Shown: piece after piece, positions 50,940-62,936 of the stretch
Layout: the number at the start of each line of letters is the position of its first letter
Numbering within the stretch: the stretch's first letter is position 1
Source of the DNA: Cyanoderma ruficeps
Lineage: Eukaryota; Chordata; Aves; Passeriformes; Timaliidae
Length of the DNA: 64,000 nt
Direction of reading: 5' to 3'
Assembly (NCBI GenBank): GCA_008694505.1
Contig: VZDJ01007747.1
Span: 32,793,187 to 32,857,186 of the forward strand
Translations under genes and position numbers: made by a program
The notes under the pieces: model-generated
The model's input: only the letters and a program-made list of their open reading frames with translations
The model's database searches: none
Told to the model about the DNA's origin: nothing

Positions 50940-52926
50940 TCCTGTCATTCAGCAGACCTATGGTGCTACTTAGTAGTACTTCTGAATTTTACTGGTCTCT
51001 GTTCTTGTTGGAGAATATACTAAAATTCAGATTAAAGGTAAATGCCTTCTTTATGCACTGGAGGTTTTCATAGCTTCTTCCTCAGAGAAGCTTTTCTTTT
51101 CCTCATTTCATCTTGAAAGGTCATTTTAGGAACTAAAAAGCCCTGTTGCCAACTTTTTAAATAATTATGATCTCCAATAAAATGCCATCTATTTTTAACA
51201 TTGTACTTTTTAATGTGTCTTTTTTAAAGACACAAGTAGATGACTTTTTCCATGAATAATGTATGACTTCAGAAACTTTGAATGCTATGACATAAATTAT
51301 CAACTACTTTTCTACTGTTTGCTGATAAAGCGGGGGTGTTTTCCACACACTCTGTAGTCAGATCATGTTTGGAGTCAGCTTCATTTTGTTGCTGTATTTG
51401 AATGATGACATTTCATCATAGTTTATACCACTTAATAGCATAAAATGTCAGAAGGAAATGATCATAACACTTCTGCAGGTGATAAGTATTCCCTGCCTCT
51501 ACTCTGTGAAGTAAACCATGGTGCACTCTGTAAAGTAAAAGCAGACACCGTGGTAAAGGTACTGGGATTAGGAACACAGAGTGTGCCTGGTTTAGCAGAG
51601 GAAACATGGAGAAAAAAATGTTGTCTTTAAAGGATTTCCATGGGTGGGCAACATTGACAAAAGTCAGAGAGAGCCCCCAAAGCTGTGTGCAGGGTCTGGT
51701 GGAGCATGATGGTTGGACTTCACCACTGATGGCTGAGTGACCAGAGCAGAGCATCCATGGGCAGCCCAGAAGTGTTTCAATATCCTCAGTTGCCAGGGTC
51801 AACAGTAGTGGTGATGTATTTAAACTGATAATTCAGACATGAAGCAGGAAAACACTGAAATGTTTGAAAAAGAGAATGAGAAGAAAAATGAAGTGCAAAG
51901 CTGAGACTACATTGTGGCAGTAAAATATTCAGCTGGCTTAATGTGCTTCAGGAAATAATGATGTTTAGGATGAAGAGAAGAAGAAAATTAGTGGAAGTGG
52001 AGAAAACCAGATAACATTTTTTTCAGGCAAGAAGCATATTAAAGCAAATAAAGAACTGGAGGGGGAGAGTCTGCTGGGACCTGGAGCTTAGCAGAGAAGT
52101 GGTAAAGCAAATAGCAGAAGTTAGAGAGAATGAGATGGAAACCGAAAGGAGAAAATAGCCTCACAGCACATGGAAGCAAAATATCTGGAGGAGACCCTGG
52201 GGGACGCTAGTGTGGATTTTTGTCCTGCAATTATAATTAGTGAAAATGAGGGGATAAAATGAGATTTTGAATTTTTAGGAGGACAGAACTATTTCCAAGT
52301 TTTAAAGTAAGTTTTATGTTGTCCTTGTCTGTTAATTTCTTTCTGAACTCCATCATCCATTGCTTGTCTTTCCAGAAAGCACCTTGCCTGTGACACACCC
52401 TGGGATGACCTGCACTTGTCAGTGGAAGACACAGCAGGAAGAAAACTTCAGAGAAATTGCAAGATCTGTTTCTAACAAACATAATAAATATCAATAAATT
52501 GCATGGTCAGAAATAACACCAACACAAACAGCATGTGGCAAATGGATATTAAACTATGCCCATCAAATGATCAGATTTGCAGTGGGACAAGAGTATTTAT
52601 ATTTTTTTAAATGCTTTATGGCTGTCAGGTCCCTAGAAGAAGGTCATGGTTTGCACTGAAAATTCATGAAGGAGTTGGACAGGCAGAAACATCCTACTTG
52701 GAAGTCTAGAAATGTACTAATCCTTTGGCAGGCTCTGGGTGCTGCAAAATAGGCTCTACATTTGCCTAATAAAGCAACACTTGCAATATCTATATGCCTG
52801 TGGTAGGGAAGATAGTGAAAATGTGAGGAATTTGTGTCCTTGAGTTCACGCATCTTAGGAATATTTATAAGAGCAAATGTTTATTAATTTAGGATGGCCG
52901 TGTTTTAAGGATGTCTTGCAACCTGT
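50940..52926. other. Unique sequence with a purine-rich plus strand
   Basis: 51840-52200 is strongly A/G-rich on the plus strand (repeated GAGAA, GAAGA and GGAG words). A 9-bp perfect stem with a 3-nt loop lies at 51214-51234 (TGTGTCTTT / AAAGACACA). No gene recognised. Confidence 0.5.
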
Positions 52927-52986
52927 CAACCTGAAATCACCCAGTCAAAATCAACCTTGCAACCTGAAATCACCCAGTCAAAATCA
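52927..52986. repeat. 33-bp tandem duplication, about 1.8 copies
   Basis: The segment beginning CAACCTGAAATCACCCAGTC at 52927 recurs at 52960 with 27 of 27 bases identical before the copy runs out. The exact identity points to a recent duplication or an assembly/slippage product. Confidence 0.95.
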
Positions 52987-55900
52987 TCAGGATTTTTTCA
53001 AATACCTGTTCATTGGATATTTTGCAAAAACAATCTAAGTAACTTTGAAGAATGGACAGTCTTGAATAACTCAGAAAAGGTGCCTGAATATTTCCAATAT
53101 TTTATTACATATGATTCATTGTAGACTAGCAGCATTAATGTCAAATCCAGCTAGTTGCACAATAATTGAGGATTCATAAAATGTTTCTGGGAATCACCAT
53201 GTAATTACCATTGTCTCCAGTGGTGGTACAGGAAAATAATATGCAATATTTCAAGATATTTAATTAAGAAGTGTCAGTGAGTTACCTTGAAGATAAGTTC
53301 TATCACCCCCGTATGACAAGCTTGTGTATGACTAGATGATGGATGAGTCCCCTCAGTATGGAAGACAAATGAACTGAGGAACATCAATGTGATATGCAGA
53401 ACTCAGTATGATGAAGTATATATAATTGTTGTTTACTCTTTAAAGGTGACCTACAAATACAATGCTTTAAGGTTACTTTTCTCGTCTTGTTTATAATGCA
53501 ATAAAAAACTCTAAAAGTTCTCCAGTAGGAATTGTACTTTTTTTCTTTCCTTAGAAATTCTGGTCCATTTTGTTTTTTCCCCAAAGACCTCTGATCCATG
53601 AAGGAAGTAACAGGTTTATGGTATCAAGGAAAGATATCAAGGAAAAAAAGATGTATGTGTGAGGGTAGTTTCTCATGTGGTCTGCTTTGGACGTGGGAGC
53701 TGTTAGGAATTCATGTATGGTTCACTAGTAATGTCAGCAACAAAACACATCCTTGGGAATTGTAGAAAAAAACTTGTAGCCTTCACGAGGAAAATGTAAT
53801 ATGAGATCTGTTTTCATTCTGAAAACAGAAAAAAGAATTTAAAGAAAGATGGGTCTGCTAATAGTTATTTCTGTCAAAGGAATAAAGGAACTACCAGTTT
53901 CTATTTATGCTATTTAGCATAAACAATGGGCTTTGTGTTCCTTGCTCAAGTAACTGCTCTCTTACACTCTGTGGGCTGCATTCCCTTACATTTTGACTAA
54001 CTACAGGTTTTCTTGCTGTCACCACACAGCTGACTTATCACAGCCTTCAGTTTAGGAATCCTTGCTTTTTACTCTGACTCTTGCTTACTAGCCCATTTGT
54101 CTTCTACTCTATCAGTGCCCTTCTCTGTGGACCCTAAGGTGATAATTACATTAGCTGTACTTCATCACAAGCTTGTTAGGGCTTGACAGTTGATTTTGGC
54201 TGACTATAATCAGCTTTGTCCCCACTTGTCATTGTCCCTTTGTGCAGTGGTTGAACATGCCTCTTTCTACATTAGCAAGTAGTGTGCTCCATTAGGAGTG
54301 GATCTGCTGAGTGAAATAACCTGCACTGACCTCTGTGATATGTGTGGTTTTGGGGTCTTGGTGCTAGTTACAGCCTGGTGCTGTAGGCTGAATGCTCGTT
54401 AGTGCCTGAAGCGTATCTTTGTGTTTGTTTTCATCTGAAAGAGGTCAATTTGTGTGCTCTGAGAGAGGTGTCTTGTAAAAATCACAGCATGTGATGGGGA
54501 AATGGTTGGGAGATTTAAAAATGCTTGTCTGACCATCAGTGCTGATGAAGGTGCCTTTGTTGCTTGCTGATATACCCAGGGTAGTACTGCTTCAGCTGGT
54601 CTAAAGTGAGAGCAGATTCCTAGGACTTCCCTGTGCTCTGGGTTAAAAGGTAGGTGAAAATATTTTTGTGGGTTTTCTACAAGTAAACCTTCACTTCCTG
54701 TGCTCATTTAGCAGAGGACAAATGCTCTTTTTTCTCAGTGTGTGCATCTTGACAAAGTGTAATCTGGGTTTATTCCCATGGAAGTATCTCAGTCTGATAT
54801 CCAGCTGACTTCAGTGGATCGTCTCAAAACTATAACAGGTAAACCTTCTTGTCCCTTCTAGCTTTTCAAGATGGCTAGGGCCCTTTTCATTACCTTAGAC
54901 ATAAATTTGGACATGAAAAGGAGAATAATTGTATGCATCTACACTTTCTCTCCATCTGCTTTTTTGTATGTCAAAGTACTTGATCTGTGTTGAAGTCCAT
55001 GAGTCTCTCATCTTGGACTGTGCATATAATTAATTAAATTATAATAAAATTAATAATAAAAAAGGATTTTATTAAATTCTGCCAGTGAGTATAAATTTAA
55101 AATAGAGTACTGGAGTTTGTTTAAAGATCCTACACATTAAGTAAGAATATGTGTGACTGAGACAGCTGATGAATAAAATTGTGATTGAAGAAAGTGTCCA
55201 ATTATTTGACAGGAATGTTTATTCGAAACAAGATTGAAAGCAAGGACAGAGTCTACTTTTTGCAGTTGTTGCAACCACCAATGGTGGAAGAGGGACAGGA
55301 AGCATAGGAGGTAAAAAACCTGGTTGTAGTGGGTTTTACATTCTTCGGTCAAGGGTCATGTATTGAGAGTAGAGTTGTGTCCATTCTGATTCATTCACTG
55401 AAAAACCACTCATGAGAAATCTTTGTTAATAGAGCATTTGGTTCAATGGGGCCTTGGTTCATATCAGGGATCCCACAAAGGTGCTCAGACACAACACAGT
55501 GCTACTATGAAGGAAGGCTCTCAAAAATGTGGTGTTTGCTTATTTTTCAGTAAGTCCGAATGTGACCTTGTGCAAAACACATGTAAGCTGACTTTGAGTA
55601 AACTATTATTTTATGAAAATGTGGCATTACTATTCTAAACTTCTTCTTTATCTCTTTCTTTCTCATATTTTTTTCCCTTTTCTTCCATGCAAGCCTTTTG
55701 TGGAATATCCATTATTTAATTTATCTCATTCTGCATTTTTTTCCCCAAAGGTTTCTTAAATAAAGCTCCTTTATTTTTTCTGCATTTTTGGTCAAGACTA
55801 GAAGCAACAGCAATGCTTCTCTTTCTTCTAATACAAACGTACACTTGTGAAGACACATAAATAACTTAAATACCAATAAGCACGAGTAAAACTTGTTGAC

Positions 55901-57387
55901 TGCACAGGAGACATATTTGCAGACAGAGTGTAAGCATGAACATTGTGTAATCATTGTTCCATATCAAAAGAAGGTCAGCACTAGGTGAAAAGTTTATAAG
56001 CATTGCACATCACAAAAGTATCTTGATACATTAGAAGCTAACTGTCAGATCTTCAGCTATAAAAAAAAAAGTCTTAACGCTACTGATATTGCTGGAGACG
56101 TACCATACCAGACTGTCCTGGCCTTCTGATTTTTATTCTGCATTTTACACATAATTTTTGTCATCAGTCTCCACTTATGTCAATGACAAATGCATATTTC
56201 ACGCAGTCAGAAATAGACAAAGATGGGCATTCATTGTTATAACTGATAAATTAGTGTCTTTGTTCAAACAATTTGCATTTACATTCACTGTTAGAGAAGG
56301 AAAAGCTTCTTAAAAATTTATAAGCTGACTATGCAGATTAACTTAAATGTGCAGTCGTACAGTGTTGACTCAGAGTTAAATTTAGGAGCACTTTGCAAAA
56401 CTAGTGGAAAGTAGAGCATTTGTTCAACATCACAGACTTGAAAATGGTTGAGCTAAATATATGGTGAGCATTCAGTCACAGGTCAGGCTCAAACAGTGTG
56501 CTCAGAGTGCTTTCTGTGCATCGATTGGTCTAATTTTGGAGATAATTTTGTGTTTTATTCAAAACTAGACAAGGCTGTGAGGAAAACACAGACCTATGGG
56601 ATACAGAAAAAGACTGATACATAAAGCAAGCTTGATGCTCTGCTTCTCTCTGTGTGCATTATGCAGCCACTTCTGGAAACCATACTCAGTTACCTGGGAC
56701 CAAGTTCTCCCTGAGCTGCCTGTGAGATACCCCCTACACTTACACTGGGCATTCCCAGCCCATCTGACAGCAAAAGGATTTTAGTTTATCAATTATTTGT
56801 TCAGAGGTCTCCCTCCCCCAGTTCTTAGCAAACTAGTACCTGGGCTTTCAAACCCAGACATACCCTGTCTGAGTAAATGTGTAATTCATGTGTGTAAATG
56901 CACAGTGTGCTCACATAAATCAGTTGCTCTCATCCACGGGTGACCAGACAGCTGCCTAACTGGCCATGTTCCCATACAAATACCTTATTTAGAGACAAGA
57001 ATTAGGCATCCATGATATATGGAGATCATTTTATGCCCTTAAAATGACTAATGGGAATTATTTTTCACCCTTTATTTGTTTCACATTCTCCCATCTCCCT
57101 CTAACCTATCTCAGGACATAAAACACTCTGAAATGACCATCCAGTCTTTCAGATTATAAATTCCTCTGGGTAGGAGGATTTGCTTTATGTGGTTTTTCCT
57201 GTGAGCCTGGTATACTCTCCTGTGCTAGGGAGAGCTTGAGTGCATGCCTATAACTCTCAGCAAGACCAGTGTCCATGAATTCACATGCCAGTACCTGTCT
57301 CCAGAGGTGTCATGTAGCCAGCCTGCAGACAGCCACTGGTGCTGGAGGTGTTCAAACGACTTTGGTCCTCAGAGGGCGTCCAAAGGT
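52987..57387. other. Unique AT-rich sequence
   Basis: No gene recognised. Two small dyads lie at 53807-53829 and 53904-53923 (see findings), an AT-only low-complexity run at about 55027-55075, and an octamer ATTTGCAT at 56271-56278. Just before the LTR, words resembling CR1 (CTGGAGGTGTTCAAACGAC, about 57342-57360) are too short to call. Confidence 0.5.
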
Positions 57388-58093
57388 TGTCTTGGGTTAT
57401 GTAACCAAAAAAATGTTTATTTTATTCCATCTGTTGAAACCAGCTGGGGAGGTGTTTTATCTCCTGTAACTCCAGGGGGGAGGGGGTGGCTGCCTTCTGC
57501 CAATGGGCAAGCTGTTAAAACCAGGTGGAGCAATGTTCCTTATCTCTTCCATGGGCATATCTTCTGGTAATGGGGCCTTAAGGTTCACCAATGACATGAC
57601 ACATTGCATCATCCCATTGTGAGATGCTCCACCCAGTGGGGGGAGCCAAACCATTCCTACCTAGGTAAAAACTGAGATGTAGGAACTTTGCATTCTGGTT
57701 TTCCACTGGATTCCTGAAGGAAGACTGGACTTATCATTACTGCACCCTTTTTCTACCAGACCATGTCTACTCCAAGAGAACCACATCTGCTACTCCAGGA
57801 GGGCTTACTTTGGACTGCTTCCAACACCCTGAGCAACAGGGTGTCAGGTTGTATTTCTGACTCTGTCAGGGTTTCCAGGATTTTTGTTTGTTTTGTTTGG
57901 TTATTTTTTGTACTACTGCGTTTGTATTCTTAATATTTTTAGTAAAGAACTCTTATTCCTGATCCCAAATGTTTGTCTGAAAAGCCTTTAATTGTAAAAT
58001 TATAATAATTTGAAAGGCGGGGGGTTTACATTCTCCATTCCAAGGGAAACTCCAGCTTTCCCTGGCAGATACCTGTCTTCCCAAACCAAGACA
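57388..58093 (+). mobile_element. ERVL-like solo LTR, complete (706 bp)
   Basis: Both ends are defined: it starts TGTCTTGG and ends CCAAGACA, a perfect 8-bp inverted repeat with canonical TG...CA. Flanking 5-mers AAGGT (57383-57387) and GAGGT (58094-58098) form a target-site duplication with one mismatch; 5 bp is usual for ERVL. The U3 holds an imperfect internal duplication (about 57431-57465 and 57511-57546, both starting CTGTTRAAACCAG). AGTAAAG at 57941-57947 may serve as a polyadenylation signal variant, followed by a U5-like end with GGCGGGGGGTTTACATT. I recognise the general sequence as an ERVL-type LTR common in passerines. No internal retroviral sequence is attached, so the provirus was removed by LTR-LTR recombination. 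Confidence 0.88.
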
Positions 58094-60414
58094 GAGGTTG
58101 TGGTGGTACATGCTGAGCTTGTGCTTATAATGAAGACAATACTTGAAGACTCTTCCTCACCCCTTTTAAAGGGTCCTTCTGTCACAGTGCACTGTTGGGG
58201 TAGAGGCCCATGCGTTCTTGTTAACTGATTTCAGCTAGGAATAACATTTAGTCAGATCTAACCAATTTTTTTTAAACATGACCTGTTCGTTTAGAGCATC
58301 AAGTATCTTTAAAGCCATTAAAGACTGAGATGAGTCCAGCTTCAGATGTTACTTGAAAATAAATGATCAGTCCTGCCTGGGCATAGAATGTTTCTGATAT
58401 GTTATGAGAATGGCTGGAGACTCCTTTCTGAACTTGTTATTTAGCCAATGACTTGCTGACGTCTGAATCTGCGCAATTTGTAATGAATAATTTAAACCAT
58501 AGGGAGCAGAAAGTGTGACTGAATTAAAAGACAAAAAAAATGCTTGAAAATGCTTTCATGATCCTTTTTCTTGCTTAAAACCTGAAGATCAAACAAGAAA
58601 AAAATGCAGTTAGGATCATTTCACACTGTACAAGGAACCAGCAGAGCTGTAGGGTTGAGGATATATCCACTTTAAATGGCGTCTCTCTGTAGTCAGTCAG
58701 GACAAAGCTGTAGACATTAACAAGAAAATATTAAACATTTATTTTGTCTGTTTTTACTTGTGTTCAGAAGATCGTTCTGTAAGCAATTACCACATAGACT
58801 TTATTCCACCATTGTGTACAAATTGACTGTTGCTCACCTATTAATCCTGCTTTTCTGCTTCCTTTTCAACCAGTCTGAGAAGTGTAGAGATTCAGAGTCC
58901 AGACCAATGTTGGAATACAAGGTTGGAGTATTTTCTGAAGTTTATAAGGTATGTCACTGCTCTGCGGCTAAGTTAGGAAAGTTCAAGATTTCTGCAGTAA
59001 CCTTTGTTGTGAAGAGAAGGGTTGCCAGGCTTGGGGTTTAGGTCACAAGTTAATAGGCAGTGGTGGGCTAAGGAAGAACAGTGTCTCTCTCCTCTCTGAA
59101 GCACCACATCCTGATGGTAGCAGATGGCTGGCTGCTGGGATCAAAGAAATCATGTTCTCTTTCACTGTGATAATTGCAACACTCCTTGCTGACTTCCCTG
59201 TTTATCATTGGGAGTGGATTTGATATATTTCAATAGAAAAAGGTCCAGGAAAGTGCATTTTCTGTACAGTAATGAAGACAACTATAATCCTGGCTAAAAT
59301 ACATGTGCTCAAGGTTGTAACCACAGTGAGGAAGTGTAGTGACTGCTGGGCTAGATGTGGCTGTCATTGCTCTTGGCAGTGAGATGTTCCTTTGCTAATG
59401 TTGCAGGTGAATGACTGGGGTTTACGCAGCCCATCCCTTCCTGAGGCAAGAGGTTACTCTCATCCAGGTGGAGAGAGCTTCACTTGTACCTTTTGGTAAA
59501 GGATAAGCAGCTGGGAACACTTAACCACAAACCAGTGCTTTTTTGTTAGCTGGCTATTTGCACTTATCCAGCTTTTTAAAACTAACTTATAGGTGTTTTG
59601 AAGGTCAATTTTTATGGCTTGCTTTGATGTATGATGGGGGACACTGCACAGCCTGAATGTTTACTCCCATATTTTTTTTGCGCAGTAAGTATTTAACAGC
59701 TTAACTGTGCAAAAATATGTATTTAATCCACCTCACAAAGGCCATTCAGTCATAAATATCTCTAGATTTTTGAGTACAGAATTTCAAATATGAAGTCACC
59801 AGAGTCTGTATTCCACACGTGGATGTAGCAAGTAGCCAGGAGGCATTTCTTGAGCATGCTGTGTTCAGATAGAGGTCATATAGGCAAATGGCCATGACTC
59901 AGCTGGCACTGAATTAAACAGCTTCCAAAGTGCACTTACTCTCCAGAAACAGAGAACTGACCTAAGCCATGGTTGAAAATGTGTGTAAACAGCATTTATT
60001 TCACTCTACCACTGCTATCTTGGGACCAGGAAAGACAATGAATGAGGGTGCATGTACAGCAATAAAATTTCCTATTTGTTTACTTGGTGTTCTGCAACAG
60101 CATTTCAGTCTCTTTTTCTTTCATTCTGTGGGAATTTATTGTTTGAAAAATTCTCTGTGTAACTGATTTTTTCTAGAGGATCATCAGGAAGACCTGTAAG
60201 GTGTTTCCTGACAGGAGATTGAGAGAGAAGAGAAAATGAGCTGTTGGTAAGAATACTGCCTGATGTCTGAATTGCCCTAATTCATGAAGGGACGTAAAGC
60301 CTAGACAGAAATTTATGCTGCTTTAACCCTGGGAATGACTCAGTTGTTTAACAGCATGTTTGTGTTCACACAAGCATAGGAGCTGGGCTGAAGCAGAGCA
60401 TCCACTGGAGCACT
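58094..60414. other. Unique AT-rich sequence
   Basis: No gene or repeat family recognised; open frames are at most 93 codons. Confidence 0.5.
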
Positions 60415-61080
60415 GCCATGGAAGGATAGGGGCTCTTCAGGAAGGCCCATCCGGGGGGGGAGGGAGCTCTGTCTGGAGGCAGCAGGGATGCACAAAGCTC
60501 TGCTCTGGCATGGATGATGAGACAGCTCAGAACTTTCAAGCTAGGATCAGCAGGAGTAATAATGTGGGTGTTTTTGAGCAGGGTGCCTGATACTGTCAGC
60601 CTGATGGGGAAGAACACATGAACCCCTCTGCAGACAGCTGGGAGAAGTCTCATGTTTGCAAACCCTGGTCCCCATGGAGGACTCCAACCATCCCAATACC
60701 TGCTGGACACAACACAGCAGGACATAAGTGATCTGAGAGGTTTCTGGAGCACAGGGATGGTGATTCCTGAGGTGGGTGGTAGAAGTGCCAACAAAGGGAG
60801 ACACTGACAGACCTGATACTTACCAACATGAAGGTTGTGGGCAGGGTTGGCTTCAGTGACCATGAGCTGTGGAATTCAGGGTCCTGAGAGGTGGGAGAAG
60901 TGCCAAGATCAATATCACAATTCTGAGCTTCAGAACAGATTTTGTTATGTTCCTAAGGGCTGCCTGGTTTTCAAGATCACCTCTTCCAAGCTCGAGAATG
61001 GTCCAGCCTGACAAGCAGGAAAGCAAGTGGCAGAAGGGCATAATGGATAAACAAAAAGAGCAAGGAAGCCTTATCCCCAC
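60415..61080 (+). pseudogene. CR1 LINE ORF2 fragment (endonuclease region), decayed
   Basis: This follows the 5' half of CR1 ORF2, encoding the apurinic-like endonuclease (EEP) domain and the start of the linker toward reverse transcriptase. Recognisable points are GGCTCTTCAGGAAGG, GCTCTGGCATGGATGATGAG, the block at 60664-60706 that corresponds to the domain's 'GDFNHPDICW' motif but now reads roughly EDSNHPNTCW, and AGTGACCATGAG (60855-60866) encoding the SDHE catalytic signature. A one-base deletion right after SDHE breaks the frame and gives an early stop. Other deletions shorten the segment. It is not connected to any 3' end here, so it is an internal fragment. The downstream limit is approximate. 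Confidence 0.88.
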
Positions 61081-62612
61081 TGAAAGAGAAGTGGGGCAGA
61101 GAATATCTAAACAAATTGTGCATCCAGAAGGAATTGGACCTGAAGGAATTTGAAGGAATCTCCCTATAGAAAGAAGATTCTGTGTTTTGAGCAGCTCTTC
61201 AACCTTTTTATGACGTATGAATTTAGGTTTTTTCTTCTGAAAAGAAAAATCTACTGAAAGTTGAATCACTTTTTTTCAGTATAACCTCTTCTCTAACCTT
61301 GCAAACACATTTCATAGCTGCAAGGTGATAGTAAAACTTTCAGAGATCAGTTCAAAATGCACATCTGGGCAAGAAATAGAAAAATAATTGTAAACAATTT
61401 AATACATCAAGTAATTTAAAGCCAAAGTAAATAGCTTATGAAATGCACATAGTTAAATAGTTAAATACTATCTAAAAAACTATTACCAGGAAAACCCAGG
61501 AAAAATAGGTAATGAATGAGTATCTCGTCAACAACAATTTGACTGGCCCTAGAGTTCAAAATTTCTTAGGGCCATATTGACCAATTTTTAAAATAAACAT
61601 TATATGTACAAATGGTGATTATTTAAAAAACCAACCCTGAAAGCTGTTCTGAAACTTTATTATTTGTCTTGGTGGTTTTTTGTTGTTGTTTGTTTGGGTT
61701 TTTTTTGGTGTCAGAATCTGTTAATTAATTAACTGTGGTGTTATATTTTTGTGAGAGATATCAATTTATCCAAGCTGATGGTCCATTTCAAAAGATCTCA
61801 GAATAAGATTCTTCACCTATTCAGTTGAAAGCTCACTATCCCACAGAGCCATTCTTTAATCACTTCAATGCATGCCTCCATAGAGAGCAGAAAGTGTTCT
61901 TGACTTTATTAAAATACTCTTCCTTGCCCAAACTGAAAACTAATCCAGATTCAGAGTCAAAAGATCATCTTGCTCAGTTCTAAAAGGTTTTTTAATTTTT
62001 TGTTTCTGATGTTAATAAGCCTTGAAAGTTTGAATATTGTTGCTGGTGTATACTTTGATCAGTGGATTTGAAATGCAAGCTCTTTGGCCGTGGCCCTTCT
62101 CTTCATTACATTCAGGCAGCACTGAGTACAATGGAGACCAAATTCATTTGGAGGCCTCTGAATGCCAACATCAATACATAAAAATTATAGAAAGAATATT
62201 AATAAGCACACAAGTTTTAGCAAGACAATTCTGTTTTAAACTTCTGTCCTTTACTTGCTCTGTGATTTTTGACCTGAGGTCCTATATAAGAACTGAACAG
62301 TATTTTTTGAGAATTAGTGTGTCTTCCTGCAAAATGTGTCTCTAAGTTGGGTTGGGTGATATAAATATCCTGTTCCCAACTGCAGATACATCTGTCCAGT
62401 GACTTTTGCTTTTCGTGTACCAATAAGATAGTTTTTCTCATATGACTGAGCAGATCTGTGAGCAGCACAATAAAGCAGAGAAGATGAAGATGCTGCAGCT
62501 AGCCATAATCCTATCCTCCTCTCCTAACCTCTATTAGATGATTTTGAATTTATTCAACACAGCTTTACTCCTGAATCTGCTGTAAGAGTCAGTGAAAATT
62601 AAAAATTAAAAA
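61081..62612. other. Unique AT-rich sequence
   Basis: The first 80 bp may still be decayed CR1. A T/G-rich run lies at about 61671-61708 and a 9-bp duplication TAGTTAAAT near 61450-61467. Nothing else is recognised. Confidence 0.5.
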
Positions 62613-62640
62613 NNNNNNNNNNNNNNAAAAAAAAAGCTTG
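62599..62640. repeat. A-rich tract containing a 14-base gap
   Basis: AAAATTAAAAATTAAAAA leads into 14 Ns (62613-62626) followed by nine A residues. The gap sits inside a homopolymer-like run, so its true length is unknown. This is an assembly limitation, not a biological break. Confidence 0.95.
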
Positions 62641-62844
62641 GGGAAAAAAGAAAAAGACCTAACATGAAAAAACTTGTTAATACAAGTCTTTATGCCAGTT
62701 TTTCTCTTCACGCAGCAGAGTGGTTCAAAATGTAGAGAAGCCTGGTTAAGAAGTGATCAGCTACTGGAAAGCAGCATTGGTGACTGCTTTCTTGAATTCA
62801 AGACAACAAAATGCAGAACAAGGCTGCTTTAAGCATGCATAGCC

Positions 62845-62936
62845 TGCCTGCTTCTAGCTTTGGAGGATGCCTGCTTCTAGCTTTGGAGGATGCCTGCTTC
62901 TAGCTTTGGAGGATGCCTGCTTCTAGCTTTGGAGGA
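62845..62936. repeat. 23-bp minisatellite, 4 perfect copies
   Basis: The unit begins TGCCTGCTTCTAGCTTTGGA and ends GGA. Copies start at 62845, 62868, 62891 and 62914 and are identical base for base. A shorter GTAGGAGCT doublet follows at 62957-62974. Perfect identity indicates recent expansion and probable length polymorphism. Confidence 0.97.

Noticed and set aside
57342..57387. CR1-like words just left of the solo LTR
   Set aside because: The match is under 20 bp and does not continue on the other side of the LTR.
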